The notes: a model not told the origin generated them from the sequence alone. Shown: positions 1-12,659, numbered from the stretch's first letter. The stretch: DNA of 64,000 bases from Doryteuthis pealeii (GCA_023376005.1 CM042150.1:71756237-71820236); one strand, 5' to 3'. Program-made: numbers and translations.

Positions 1-1382
1 ATTACAATTTTTTTTTTTTTCTTTTTTTTCTTTGATTTATAATAGTGTTTTCTTTTTTTATGTTTTATTATTTTTAAAAAATTTTCTAAAGGTCTTTTGT
101 ACATACAACAAATTTAAATTCAGTTCTTGGAGAAGTTTATCAGTTTAATTTATTTCCTTTTTTGACCCCTAAAAATAACAAAGAAAGTAAAAAAGAAGCT
201 AAACATTACCCTACTTGTAGCGTATTAATTTAATAATGTTTATTTCATGAATAGATTTTTTCAGAAAAGATTTGAGTCTTACTGAATAAAATGGATATAT
301 TTCATTCTAAGATGAAAGTATTAATAATAATTAAAAAAAGGTTGAGTTATTAATCCTTAAATTTTTTTATTTATTATTGTTATTGCTGTGCAATATGAGG
401 GTGAAAGTGATACAAATTGTAGTTAGTGTACTTGTAACAGTCCCGAAAAGTTTAGAATACAAGACTGGAAGAATTGTAAATCAGAAGAAGAGTTGAGACA
501 ATCCAGACACCATTGTTGAAATCGGCTAGAATACCCTGAATAGTCTTGGAGACCTGTGGAGACTTGTTTTCACTCAGACTCAAGTGAAATACCATAAGCT
601 AACGCTGGTGTGAAAAACTCACAAGGAGTGAAATAATGTAATAGTGGTGACAGTAGTATAGTGTTGGTAATAATAATATTCTCTTTAAAGAAAAAATATT
701 TTTAAAAATACAAAAATAAACATTGGATTTTTCTCTTTTAATTCGGAATACCTGGATGTTGAAATCCATACTCAGACTAATTAGTATAAAGTTACCGTAA
801 TGGATCTCCATAGTTTATTTATACACACACACATATAATATATATATTATATATCATTATGAGTTATATATGAATATATATATTATGGAGAAAAAAACTG
901 ACCCACCCTTTTTTTTATTTCTAATAGACTCATTCAAAAATACACATAAAATAAATAGATAAATAAATTAAAAAATGTATGCAAATATGACATAGGAAAG
1001 ATGCTTCCCACTGGATTGGAAGGATCAGATGCATAAAATTTGATGCTTATGCACCACCATATGTGTCTTACGACCAGAAGCCTACATACAAACTTTATTA
1101 GACATTGCACAAGACACATTGCATGCACACTTCAAGAACAAACAGTGTGTCTCGTACAATCTGTAACAATCTGTAATCAAATGGGAAATTTTAAAGAGAT
1201 CCAATATCTGCCAAAGTTTGACTGATCTGTGTTCCTTGTGTTTACAAGAAAAGTTAGCGATAATTAGATTCCCGGATAAGAAAAATCTACTGAATAAAAA
1301 AGATGAATTCTGGGGAAATGATTCAAAAAAATCCACAACACATTAATGTGTTATTAAGATTAATATAGATATAAGATATATA
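1..1382. other. AT-rich non-coding flank
   Basis: I see no coding signal here. Short reading frames on either strand have no recognisable domain. A degenerate CA/TA microsatellite lies at about 823-885. The stretch is probably intergenic or part of a 5' intron of the downstream ORP gene. Confidence 0.6.
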
Positions 1383-2077
1383 CAGGGTGTTCGGGAGAAA
1401 TTTGACAGTTTCATAAGGAAAAAGAAAAAGTGCTTGGTAACTATAAAATTTAGTGGATTGTAAAGAAATTCAACAGGCATGGAAATTACACTATTGTCAA
1501 CAAGTTTCACTGAAAATAACCACCATTAGCGTTGATCACAGCTTCAATCCTGCTCCGGAACCTGGAGCAAGCTGATGTTACAGTTTCCATGGGAAGGGTC
1601 TCAAAAACTACCTTAATTGTGTCGATTAAGTGGGCTTTTGTAGTACTGGCATGGTGATTTGTGTCTTTCTCAACAGCACAACATACATAATAATCCATGG
1701 GGTTAAGATCTTGAGAGTCGGAGGCCAAACATTGGGACCGATGTAGTCATAAAAATTCACAGACAACCATTTTTGACTTTTCCCAGAGGTGTGGCAAGGG
1801 GTCGAATCATGCTGCCATACATATGGCCTACCATTGGCTACTCTTGTTATCCAGGGCTTGACTCTAGTGTTTAGCAACTCCATATAGGCATCAGAGGGTC
1901 CTCCAACACTTTTTTCTGCAGATTTTCGAAGAATTCTGCTGTATGAATGCAATCAGATTGTCTGTTATGTTGCTTTCTTCTAGCCACAGCCTCATTGTCT
2001 CCATTGCAATTCTCCAGTTCATGCCTGATTGTTTTTACAGTATTCAGGGAGCATTGGGCAGCAACCATAATCTCCAA
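1383..2077 (-). pseudogene. Decayed Tc1/mariner transposase, 5'-truncated
   Basis: Three minus-strand frames join through frameshifts into one transposase-like protein. In order, they are a helix-turn-helix-like N-terminal piece (about 2077-1871), a middle piece ending KSQKWLSVNFYDYIGPNVWP (about 1870-1720), and a C-terminal piece with SQDLNPMDYYV followed by ETVTSACSRFRSRIEAVINA (to 1507). The LNPMDYYV block matches the last catalytic-region motif of Tc1/mariner DDE transposases. A terminal sequence TACAGGGTGTTC begins near 1381, typical of these elements' inverted repeats. At about 2078 the homology stops abruptly where an LTR-like repeat begins, so the N-terminus was lost to that insertion or rearrangement. 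The frameshifts make it non-functional. Confidence 0.8.
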
Positions 2078-2094
2078 TCTCGTTTGAATTTCGT

Positions 2095-2680
2095 TGAATT
2101 TCGTAGAGTTCTTTGAAGTTCTTGTATTGTTGAAGAGTTGTTTCTTGAATTTAGTTGAAGGGTCGAAGTTTAGTTCTTGTTTAGTTGTTTTCTGTCTTTT
2201 TTAGGTTTAAGTTGAGTTTTGAGTGGGTGCAGGCTATTTTTATTTCCAGTCTTTGAGGGAGATAGACTCTAATTCCTCAAAGAGGTAGTAGTATTTGACC
2301 CTGTGTGGTAGCCTTGCTACAAGTTCCACACAGGTCGCTGTCCACTGTACACTGACGAGTCCATATAATTTTCTCCTTTCCCCAAAGTCGTGATGTCACA
2401 TGTCTCTCGGTAAGCTTGGCCCTCTTTTCCCCTTCGTTGTGACGTCAGCTGCCCCTGTAGGCTTTGCCTTCCTCCTCCAAGGTCCTGACGTTAGTGCCCC
2501 TGTAACCTATGTGACCCGAGGTAGTGATGACCAAGCAAAACATAACAGTAGTAGCAGTTGGGGTCAAATTCTAGGACTAAGTACCTCAACCGTGACGCCA
2601 TAGACACATCGGAAGATTTTGTAGATTTTTAAATTTCAAATTTGTTTTTAATTTTAGTTTTTTTTTTATCATGAATTTTG
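2095..2680. repeat. LTR-like direct repeat, left copy
   Basis: About 590 bp almost identical to 4855-5446 in the same orientation, at a constant offset of about 2760 bases. Shared landmarks are the start TTGAATTTCGTAGAG, the GC-richer middle with TGACGTCAGCTGCCCC, and the end TAGATTTTTAAATTTC. The pair around a 2.2-kb interior looks like the LTRs of a small retroelement. I found no clear primer binding site or TG...CA ends, so a plain duplication remains possible. Confidence 0.55.
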
Positions 2681-4854
2681 ACATACTCCCAACAACAGAA
2701 AAATGCAATTTTAATTGCATATAGTAGACAAATTCACTGTTCATTAATTCAAACTTATCTTGATTTAAAAAAATTTTTTTGGGTTTTTTTTTTTTTTTTT
2801 TAGCTATCCTAACCACCCTTAGAGTTGGAAGAGGATTCAACAGTTTTCATTTTATATTTAGAATTTATATTTTAGGGAAGTCTAATGGGTAGAGTTATCC
2901 ATGCCGACTTTTATTTTATTTTTAATTCTTAATTTTGGAAATATAAACCAACTTCTATGTTAAGATAATTTAACAGTTAGTACATTTAAAAATTTTAATT
3001 TGATTTTGAAACATTTTTAAAGTGGTCAACGACCAGAGCCAAGCGCATAATCAAGCATTTTTTATTTTATTTTTAAGTTTGGAATATCTAACCAACTAGC
3101 GTGTTGGGAAGACACATTTAAATTCAAATTTCAAGGATTTTCAAAATTGGTCTAACGACCAGAATCAAACATTTAATTAAGCCCATATTTTATTTTTTAT
3201 TTTTAGGTTTAGTTGTTTAAACTTTGGTAAGATAATTTAACCATATAATTTCAAGTCAATTTTTAAATATTTAAAAAATTATCTGACAGACAGTTATGCT
3301 TATAATTAAGCATTTATTTTACTTCGTTATTTTTAGATATCTTGATTGTATATTGGGAAGAAATATTTAATTTCGAATTTCAAAGAGTTATGCTCATAAT
3401 TAAGCATATTTTTCAATTTTAAATTTTTAGCTATCCAACTGGCTGAGTTTGTCAGAAAGATAATTTAACCAGGTATTTCAAATTTTTAGCTATCTAACTG
3501 GCTAAGTGTGCCAGAAAGATAGTTTTAGTTTTTCATTTTCAATCTTAGTTTTAACCTTAGAAATTCCAGAATGGTCCTAGACCAATTTAGCAAGGTTTAT
3601 CAATTTTTGTTTTTCCAATTTAGAATTTTAATTTGCTTAGGAGCAAAATATTTTCTAATTTTAATTTGCTTAGAAGCAACAGATTTTTTTCATTTTAATT
3701 TGCCTAGAAGCAAAATATCTTTTAATTTTAAATTGGTTAAAAGCTACAGATTTTTTAATTTTAATTTGCCTAGGATTTAGAATTTCAATTTTAATTTGCT
3801 TAGATGCAACAGATGTTTTACTTTTAATTTGGCTAGGGACAAAATATTTTTCAATTTTAATTTCTTTAGAAGCATTTTTTTAAATGTTAACTTCCTTAGA
3901 ATTACTTTTTTCCATTTCAACTTCTTTGGAAGAACTATCTTCTAAAATTTTTATTTCTTTTGAAGTATCTTCAGGAATTTTTAAGACCTTTTAAGAAGTG
4001 CTTATTTCTATCTTAATTCCTTCAGAAGTACCTTTTAGATTTTTTATTTCGTTAAAACTATCTGCGACATTATGTCACAAGCTATTCCTAATTTCTTCTA
4101 TTTTATTTGTGGTTGTAAATAAGAAGAGACTTTCACTGAACCTGTCTTCTTCTATGCCACATTCTTTTTCAAGAACACTACAACTATTTTTAATTTTGGA
4201 TATTTAACTTAAGGACCTCCTCTATCCATTCATTTACGTCTAATAGAAGTTTCTTGAAAAGTGATTCAGTCAGTCCGTGTTTATTTGCAATAAACATTAA
4301 CATATGTGAGACATGTCGAATGCACTATTTTGAGTACCGACCAGAATTACGTGCTTGTCCTTTCAAACAGAAATCCGAACAATAGGTAGTTTTTTGAAAT
4401 ATTTGGGAATTAATGCCGTGAAGCACCAACTCGCACATGTTCTTCTAACTCCAAAGTACGAGTAATTTACTATTCTTAGTTTTATACCGGGGGAAAAACA
4501 ATTCCTAAGTTCTGATGTATGAGTAAATAAACCAATGGGAAGACAAATTTTTAAGGGGAGGGAAATACGCAAATTTCAAGTTCGGATACTGAATGAAAGA
4601 AAAACACGATAACAAATATTAATACTTAACATCTTTAATTCAAAACAATAAAGAAAAGATGGAAGAATGAGAAAGAGTAAAGGTTAGAATGATAGTGGTG
4701 ACGGATTGTAATAATGTTTTAAAAGAGAGTTTGCAAGGAGAGTTCATAAAGAGAGTTCGTAAAGAGAAGGTGGCTTGCAAAAAACAATGTTTTGCGAGTG
4801 ACTTATCTGTGAGTCTGGTAAAAGGTTGATGAAATAATTGTCGTTTGTGTCGTT
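2681..4854 (-). pseudogene. Interior of LTR-like element with decayed Lys-rich frame
   Basis: The interior between the two direct repeats is very AT-rich and built of degenerate repeats. On the minus strand about 3970-3880 reads as a Lys/Glu/Ser-rich peptide (KIPEDTSKEIKILEDSSSKE and similar). It continues through repeats of the type SKQIKIK until stops interrupt it. This could be a decayed gag-like or low-complexity protein, but no zinc knuckle, protease or reverse transcriptase can be seen. It may be a non-autonomous element. Whether it ever was a real protein is uncertain. Confidence 0.3.
3590..3880. repeat. Degenerate ~38-40-bp minisatellite
   Basis: Tandem copies of a unit like AATTTTAATTTGCTTAGAAG plus CAACAGATTTTT, about seven copies with mismatches. 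It lies inside the interior of the LTR-like element, and on the minus strand each unit would encode a Lys/Ile-rich repeat. Confidence 0.7.
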
Positions 4855-5446
4855 TGAATTTCGTAGAGTTCTTTGAAGTTCTTGTATTGTTGAAGAGTTG
4901 TTTCTTGAATTTAGTTGAAGGGTCGAAGTTTAGTTCTTGTTGAGTTGTTTTCTGTCTTTTTTAGGTTTAAGTTGAGTTTTGAGTGGGTGCAGGCTATTTT
5001 TATTTCCAGTCTTTGAGGGAGATAGACTCTAATTCCTCAAAGAGGTAGTAGTATTTGACCCTGTGTGGTAGCATTGCTACAAAGTCCACACAGGTCGCTG
5101 TCCACCGTACACTGACGAGTCCGTATAATTTTCTCCTTTCCCCAAAGTCATGACATCATATTGTCTCTCGGTAAGCTTGGCTCTCTTTTTAACCTTCGTT
5201 GTAACGTCAGCTGCCCCTGTAGGCTTTGCTTCCTCCTCCAAGGTCCTGACATTAGAAGAATGTCAGTGCCCCTGTAGCCTATGTGACCCGAGGTAGTGAT
5301 GAGCAAGCAAAACATAACAGTAGTAGCGGCTGGGGTCAAATTCTAGGACTAAGTACCTCAACCGTGATGTCATAGACACATCGGAAGATTTTGTAGATTT
5401 TTTAAATTTCAAATTTGTTTTTATTTATTTTTTTTTTATCATAAAT
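4855..5446. repeat. LTR-like direct repeat, right copy
   Basis: Partner of 2095-2680. It differs by point changes and a small insertion near 5251-5265, where ATTAGAAGAATGTCAG replaces a shorter stretch. The high similarity suggests a common origin by retroelement insertion or by duplication. Confidence 0.55.
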
Positions 5447-5618
5447 TTTTACAGAATATGTGAGACAGAAAGGCATGTAAGTAATAACATTTGAGAAGCC
5501 TTGATTTCAAATAATAACTTTTTTTCTTCTTTTTTTTTTTTACCAAGATAGAAAGATACAAAATATTCCATATTCAATCTGGTCGAAATTGATTACAGAT
5601 TTCAATTTTAATTTTTAG

Positions 5619-5911
5619 GAAATGCAATGCAAATGACTGAAAGCATACACGTAGTTAAGAAGGGATTTTACGAAATGCAATGTGAATGACTGAAAGCATA
5701 CACATAGTTCAGAAGGGAAAGCATACACATAGTTAAGAAGGGATTTTACGAAATGCAATGTGAATGACTGAAAGCATATACATAGTTAAGAAGGGATTTT
5801 ACGAAATGCAATGCGAATGACTGAAAGCATACACGTAGTTAAGAAGGGAAAGCATACACATAGTTAAGAAGGGATTTTACGAAATGCAATGTGAATGACT
5901 GAAAACATACA
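5619..5911. repeat. 53-bp minisatellite
   Basis: Tandem copies of a 53-bp unit starting GAAATGCAATGTGAATGACT and containing GAAAGCATACACATAGTTAA. Some copies are shortened to the GAAAGCATACAC...AAGAAGGG part. The array is cut at 5911 by a transposon and resumes at 10567 (ATACATGTAGTCAAGAAGGG). Confidence 0.85.
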
Positions 5912-8307
5912 CAGGGTTCCCACGTGTCCTGGAAAACCTGGAAAACAAAATTTTCATTTTCCAGTACTGGAAAACCTGGAAAAACAAGGGGTGGGGGTCA
6001 AAAATCCTGGAAAATTTTCATAATTTTATCCTGGAAAATTTGAATTATCATAGACAAAATTAATGTTATTATTACAGTAAACAAATATAACTAGTAAAAT
6101 AACAAGGACAGTGTTTTTTTTTTGTTGTTTTTGTTTTTAATGCTCACCGAATCTACGCAAGATTTCCCAAATTATTCATGAATATTCATTAAACATTAAA
6201 AATGCTTCTGACTGAGTGGTTACTTGTTGATTTCATCCAATAAAGTCTGGTTTTCATCATGTAGCATATTTTGATTTATTTTCACGTGACACTGAACAAG
6301 ACAAGAATTATTCAGTCAGACTACTTTAAAAATTGTTAAAGAGTTGAAGGTTTTAAAAAAAAAATCCATTTTACAAGACATAAAATTTCGTAAAATTCAG
6401 AAGATGTAACTTTAACCTTTTCTTGATAATCATGTTCAGTAGTGTTTAATTGAATAAAATGATTTAATATTTTAGCAAGACTTAAAGGAATATTTTGTCT
6501 GTAAGTCAGTCAAATAATTTTCACAGAAATTCAAAATAAAAACATCTCCACAACTGAATTGACATAATTTTAATTTTGTCATTACAAATACCATTATTTA
6601 GAAGAAATTTCGCCTAAAATGCGTTATTTTTATTTGAAGAAGTGAGCTAAAATCCTTTTTTTTTTTCTTTTTTAAATAGCACTCATGTAAAATAGTTACT
6701 GAAAATCAAAGAATGTTTTGTACTTGAATGTATAGAATAGCGCGCACGCAAAATTTTGATTGAAAATGATCAATTAAACAAACAAAAAAAACAAAAACAA
6801 ACGCAGTAACGTAATACTAATATTTAAGAATTACATAAAATTAATGTTCGTTTAAAAAAGTTTTTATTAAACATTTTTGAAAGTGATGAAAAGTGAGTTT
6901 TTTTTAGTTTTTTAAAGACAAACGTTGGTCCCCACCTTCAGACCCCTAAGTAAGGTTTCAAGCATATGTCGCTTCAACAAAAGTTTGTTTGGTTTTTTTT
7001 TGTTTTTGTTTTCATCAAATGTCAATTTCATATCAGTTAAAAAAATAACTGTCCTTTTTACTACATAAATAGCAACCCCACCATCACTCTCTCCTGGAAA
7101 ATATTGGTAATGTTAACATTTTGCCACCCGAACTCCTGACCTAATTTACTCTACCAAACAGATATTTTCTGAGTCTTGCAATTTATGGGTAAATTAATGT
7201 AGATGTTTTACAATATCTCCCCCCCCCCTGCTTTTTATCAGCAAGTCAATTTAGATATTCTAACCCCCACCTCACCCTGTTTAAAATATTTTTCGATAAA
7301 TTTTTACAAAACACAAATTCAAATTTCAAATATTAGGTACTGCCAATTTTGACCTCATAGACGTATTTAAAAAAAATAAATTTAATCCCTTCGATTGGAG
7401 AAAAAAAAATTCAGGAAATTATCATATTTTAATGACAATTTCAGTGTTGATTTATCAATGAATGATTTATTTAAAACTCAGATTTTTTTCTGGTCACTTA
7501 ATTTTGATACTGCCCCCTATTTTTTTTTTGGGGGGGGGGGTCAACATATCTTTTGAAACTAATTACAGTATGAATAAAAAGACAAAAGACTGTTAATAGA
7601 AGAAAAAAATATACATTGATATTTGTTTTGTTAAAAAGGGCAGGGGCCTAACTTTTCAACTGAGTTTTTTCCAAAAAATATTAGATAACAATTCTAAATA
7701 GGCTTGTTATTAAATAGATATTTATTTTTAGAATCTATAATTATGAAATTTAAAACTTGAATTTAGGCATTTTATATTTCAAATGAATTCTATCTATTAT
7801 GTATATGGATTGTTTTCAAGGCGCATATAGGTGGCATTTATTTGAAAGAACTTCAATTTATTTCCATTGAATCAGTTTGATTGAAATGATTCAGTAATTT
7901 AAAAGAATTCATTGATTAATAAGTCAACACTGAAAATTTTATTAAAATCAGATAATTCTCTGATTTTTGGCAATTTTTTTTTCTGCAATCTGTGCCTCTG
8001 CATTTTTTAACATATTTCTTGGTGAATTTTTTGTAAACAAAAACGCCATATTTTTTGAGGACTCTTTAGTTTTTCTGTGTGTTTTGAACAAAAAAAAGAT
8101 ATTTCATTTAAATCAATATCAAAAAGTTAATCATTTTTCTGTACATAGTGTATTTAATGTTTTTTTATTATTGATTTCTAAGAAGAAACTATTATAAGTC
8201 TTAAAATCATAAATGATGTGGGGATTTTTAGTCTGTAACTATTTCACACAAAGGGCCCATTTTGATCAAATTTTTTAGCTGAATTTAATTGTTTAAAATG
8301 TATTAAA

Positions 8308-8433
8308 AATAAATTACATATGTAATATCATTTTGCTTCTCTTTTTTTTTATTGATTCTCATTATAGTATAATGAGCATCAATTTAAAAAAAAAAGCAAA
8401 AAAAGCAAAATGATATTACATATGTAATTTTTA
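8308..8433. repeat. Hairpin, ~126 bp
   Basis: Inverted repeat with outer arms AAATTACATATGTAATATCA / TGATATTACATATGTAATTT and an inner stem around CTCATTATAGTATAATGAG. It lies inside the non-coding transposon. A diverged version of one arm occurs near 24030-24062. Confidence 0.75.
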
Positions 8434-8586
8434 TTTATGTTGAAAAGTATGATGATTATACTTTTCAAATTAAACAAAAACTTAAATAATCAATTTAATT
8501 TTAATTTGTTTTTAAACTGAAAATGAGCACACGAATTGGTTATATCTATCAAATATGTACTGTGATGTGTATTTTGCTTATTATCA

Positions 8587-8646
8587 ACAAATTTAAGTAG
8601 ATATTATACAGTATGGGGATATTGTATAATATCCACTTAAATTTGT
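8587..8646. repeat. Hairpin, 60 bp
   Basis: The arms ACAAATTTAAGTAGATATTA and TAATATCCACTTAAATTTGT pair with few mismatches around a TGGGGAT loop, inside the non-coding transposon. Confidence 0.7.
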
Positions 8647-10265
8647 CTCCCCCCCCTCCGCGATTTTTAACGGCACCTCGATTTAGATATTTTACATTCC
8701 ACCCTATTTTAAATTTTTTTTTTTTTTATGAATTTGTACAAATTTCAATTGAATTTCTACAAAACACAATTCCCAACACCACCCACCATTGAAGTGTAAA
8801 ATCCTTCAGTCTTTTTCAATATTTTTATTTTAAAAATAATCTACTTAAAAAAAAAAATTTGATGTAGCCTTTTTAATGATTGGTTCCCATATTGTATTCA
8901 TCTCTGTATTTGGTCTACTCAATAGGTCACTACAGCCCAACATATGAGCTGCTTCTTTAAGACGTCTTGTTTTCCATGTCCTTCCCTATCTATCATTTCA
9001 AGTTGAAAATATAACTTTAATGGGATGTTCATGGGTTGCAAAGGGAGATAATGATTTTTTTTAAAATTTCTGAATTTTAAAAGAATTGCCAAATATCAGG
9101 GAATTGTCCAATTTTAATGAAATTTTCACCAAATTATTTTTCAATGACTTAATTTTATAACGATTTAACTTATTTTATTGAAGAAACCTGAAAAAAATTT
9201 TGTAATTGATTCAGAATGTCGGGAGTAAGGGAGGGGTGTTTTACCATTTGAAGAAAAAAAAACCCGTTCCCTAATTTTTACATTTCTTGAAAGATCATAT
9301 CCGGAAGAATATATAGAAAAATAAATATAAATTCAATACCCTAAAAAAGTGATTTTAAAATTTAAAAGTTATTTTCTTAAAACTCAAATGAATAATATAG
9401 CATGTTTTTTTTTTTGTTTTTTTTTTTTGTAGTTTAAAAAAATTTGTTTCTTCAAATTGATGCAAAAAAAAAATTATTTTAAGTTAAATTGAGTTTTTTA
9501 CTACCTTAAAAATTTCAAGGTCAATTTTACATGTCTGTCAATATCTGTGGCTAACTTGAAAATTTAACAAAAGATAGCCATAAATTTTATCTTTGAAAAA
9601 ATTCAAGTTAAAAAAATATGCAATGATATGTTGTATATTTTCTGAGATTTAAAAAAACATTTTTTAAATCGTCAATTTCAGCTATGGATGACAAAAGGGG
9701 CCGAATTCTCTCCCAGTTTGAATAGATATGTCAATCGCAACAGAGAAAAGTTTGGTTGGCTACACTTCCAGGAAAAATTTTTTTTTAAAGATATTGGAAA
9801 GAAAATCCAATATTTATGTTTTACTTCGAAATACCCCGATGTGAAAACATGCAAGAAAGTAAAAAAATTTCAATGTTTGTCCACCATAGGCGTGTACTCA
9901 GCAGCAAGAGACAAATAATGAGTTATCACCTCTTGGGATACGCATTTATCTCTCTTACACTCCAAAAATTGAACATGGCTATTAATGTACAATAGTATAT
10001 AAAATATAATACAGATATAAAAAATGAGGGGTGGTCATTGTAAGATATCTACATATATTTGCCAATAAAAAAGCGAGAAACACAGCACAGTAAATATCTG
10101 AAATTTGAGTTTATTGAAATTTGTACTAATTCAATGAAAAGATAAACAAAAAAACATTTATTTAAAATATTGGGTGAGGGTGTAAAATTGATTTGCTAAT
10201 GAAAAAATTACCCAGTAATGTTGATCATGGCTAAGCAAAAACAGGAGGCCAGACAATTGTATTGT

Positions 10266-10346
10266 ACAGGGTGTCCATAAAGTCAGAGAGCACTTAAAAT
10301 AATTTATAACTTTAAAGTGCATATAGACTTTGTGGACACTCGGTGT
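10266..10346. mobile_element. Miniature mariner-type MITE
   Basis: An ~80-bp palindromic element with ends ACAGGGTGTCCATAAAGTC and GACTTTGTGGACACTCGGTGT. These resemble Tc1/mariner terminal repeats, and there is no coding interior. A second copy is at 27061-27145, at the matching place in the other transposon copy. Confidence 0.65.
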
Positions 10347-10624
10347 AGTTAATTGATAGATGTAGGCATTATCTATAATAAAACCAAGATAATTAATTAA
10401 CCCTGCATCATAAAAAAAGTATCAATAAAACTGTCTAAATCTGTTGACATTAGATTAATATCGATTAAATTATGAAATTGCCGTGAACAATTTCTGTCCT
10501 GGAAAATCTTAAAAATGTCCTGGAAATGTCCTGGAAAATGATTTTCTAAAATGAGTGGGAACCCTGATACATGTAGTCAAGAAGGGATTTTTAAAATAAA
10601 AAAATAGAATTAAAATCGAATGGA

Positions 10625-10779
10625 AATGAAGTGGAAAATTGCGTTTAACATTTGTACAAAGTAATTTATTATCTATTTATTAAAATATTCCATCCCTCGA
10701 AAATGAATACGTGATGTATATGTCTTACGAAATGCGAATGGCCCAACAATATGTATACTTTGTTAATGAATGATATACT
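10625..10779. repeat. Dispersed direct repeat, copy 1
   Basis: About 155 bp (GTTTAACATTTGTACAAAGT ... TTAATGAATGATATA) repeated with high similarity at 12764-12924. Nothing coding is seen in it. Confidence 0.75.
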
Positions 10780-10911
10780 AAAAGCAAAAGAAAATATTAT
10801 GAAAAAACTTAATTCGAATGAAAAAATAAAAGATTGCATGAACTGTATTTTCTAAAAATTTCCTCATATATATATGGTTAAAAACTCGTTTTATAAATAC
10901 TAGTAAAACAA

Positions 10912-10928
10912 AACCGCCCTTCGGGCGG
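10912..10928. other. GC-rich hairpin CCGCCCTTCGGGCGG
   Basis: A perfect short GC stem in otherwise very AT-rich DNA. In this eukaryotic context there is no reason to call it a terminator. It may be part of an unrecognised repeat. Confidence 0.5.
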
Positions 10929-11035
10929 TGTAAAAATAAACTTTTGAAAAGTATAGCCTGAGGGGAGTGGGAGTATCCAAGTAAAATTAATAAATCAGTT
11001 AAAGTAATAAAAAACAACAATGCCAAAATATTTTT

Positions 11036-11279
11036 ATATCGGAACCGCTCGAACTGAACAAAGGTGTCAAAGTTAGGGTGGCCCAGAAAAAACAGAACCG
11101 AAATTATTTATTTATTTTCCCAATAAACTAAACTTAAACCCCAACCCCTAACCCTCCCTCCTAGTTAAAATTAACAGTTTTATTACAAAATTTGTGGGTT
11201 CTGTTTTTTCTGTGTCACCTTAATTTTGACACCTTAGTGCAAATTCAGCCCAACTGTTAAGATAGAGCGGTTCCGATAT
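11036..11279. mobile_element. MITE-like inverted-repeat element, 244 bp
   Basis: The ends ATATCGGAACCGCTC and GAGCGGTTCCGATAT are exact inverses. A second inner pair is GGTGTCAAAGTTAGGGTG/CACCTTAATTTTGACACC, and a third pairs AGAAAAAACAGAACC with GGTTCTGTTTTTTCT. There is no coding capacity. Confidence 0.7.
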
Positions 11280-11635
11280 GGGGGATCAATTTACTATAAA
11301 CTTATACGGGGAAATGAGCACCAATGAAAACTCAATAAATAAATAACTTTTTAGGATTTTTTTTTACAATCTGATAGATTGGTGTGTAAATGATAATAAT
11401 CCATTGAAGAAAAAGATAAAAAAAAATTACAAAGAAAAAGTTTTTTTAAGCGGTTCCGATATGGGGCATCGATTTACAATAAATTTATATGGGGAAATGA
11501 GCACCCCTGAAAACTCGAAAAATAAAGAACTTTTTAGAATTTTTTTTTTACAATCTGATAGATTGGTGTGTAATCGATAATAATCAATTGAAGAAAAATA
11601 ACAAAAATTAAAAACAAAAATTTTAGAGGGGTGGG
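11269..11635. repeat. Tandem duplication of a 183-bp unit
   Basis: Two units starting GGTTCCGATATGGGG at 11269 and 11452 share GGGGAAATGAGCACC and ACAATCTGATAGATTGGTGT. The first unit overlaps the right tip of the neighbouring inverted-repeat element. Confidence 0.8.
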
Positions 11636-12659
11636 GTTCCAAAAGTTCAGGTCCGCCAAATAAACAAAACTTTTCCGTCTACGTCCATGTCACATTTTAG
11701 AAGTCAAATCCGAAAGAAATATATCTCCGCAAATAACTTATTTTCCTTCCTTAAATAAAATAAAACTTTTAATAAATCTAAACTGAAAGAATTGAAGAAT
11801 AAATTAAATAACAAACTCACATGACAATAACATTTTTTTAAATCAATTACTTACCTAAAATGCATCAACTGAAAACAATGTTTTGTTTTGAAAATATCTT
11901 TGTTAAATTACTTAATTCTCCAAAATGTTATTAGAATTGAACGAATGTTAGTTTAAAAATTCACCAACAACTTGAAATCCATCACTATTTTCCATAAATT
12001 GCTTTCAAACATCAACAAACATTTAGTTTAGTCAAGTGTAAATGAAATATATTAACAGGTACATAAGAATAGAGGGGTCATTTTTTGTTTTTCACCGGTT
12101 TAAAAAAAATAAACAAACCAATATATATGCGAAGAAAAAAGATTTAAAAACAAATATTTTTACATAATTCTACAAATTGTATTTTAATTAAATGAATGAG
12201 TAAAAAAAAAATAAAACTTATAACTTAATAACTCTATTAAACAAAAATGTTTTTTTTACCGTATTTTTACGGTAACGAAAATGGAAGCAGTCACGGGAAA
12301 AAATAATTTAACGTAAGATATTAATAATTAGCTGTATCTTGTTTATAGATAAATTTCTTGCAAAACTTTATACATTAAATAATTATAAATACAAATACAA
12401 ATAAAAATAACTATGTAAAAATGTATATAACTAAACATGCATTTATTGAAAGATTCATTAAAACTAGACCATCAGATGTTACAACGACAATTTCATAATG
12501 TATATAAACTAATGTTCTACTATTTATTTTATGTATAGATTATATTGATTATAAATTAGGTTCTCATTAATAAACGCTTAAGATTATTGTGGAATCAGTG
12601 ACGTAAGCCGTGACGTAGTTTTGGCTTCAGACAAAAATGCATTCTATCTCCATTATATA

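Larger units (their letters stand above)
5912..10566. mobile_element. 4.65-kb non-coding DNA transposon (hAT-like ends)
   Basis: The element starts CAGGGTTCCCACGTGTCCTG and ends GTGGGAACCCTG, so its tips are inverted repeats; GTCCTGGAAAA blocks follow at both ends. It splits a 53-bp minisatellite that continues on both sides. Flanking ATACAC (left) and ATACAT (right) could be a worn target duplication. CAGGG-type tips suit the hAT superfamily, though the duplication is too degraded to confirm 8 bp. There is no transposase frame. The interior is AT-rich with repeated blocks (e.g. 7185-7340). A related copy ends at 27362. Confidence 0.6.

Noticed and set aside
5619..5911. CRISPR-like array
   Set aside because: The units are contiguous 53-bp repeats without unique spacers, in eukaryotic DNA. 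It is a minisatellite.
9688..9918. 76-codon plus-strand frame inside the large transposon
   Set aside because: No family resemblance, low-complexity Lys/Phe content, and it lies in transposon interior without a matching frame in the second copy.
10912..10928. Rho-independent terminator-like hairpin
   Set aside because: The context is eukaryotic with no gene upstream, so the resemblance carries no meaning here.
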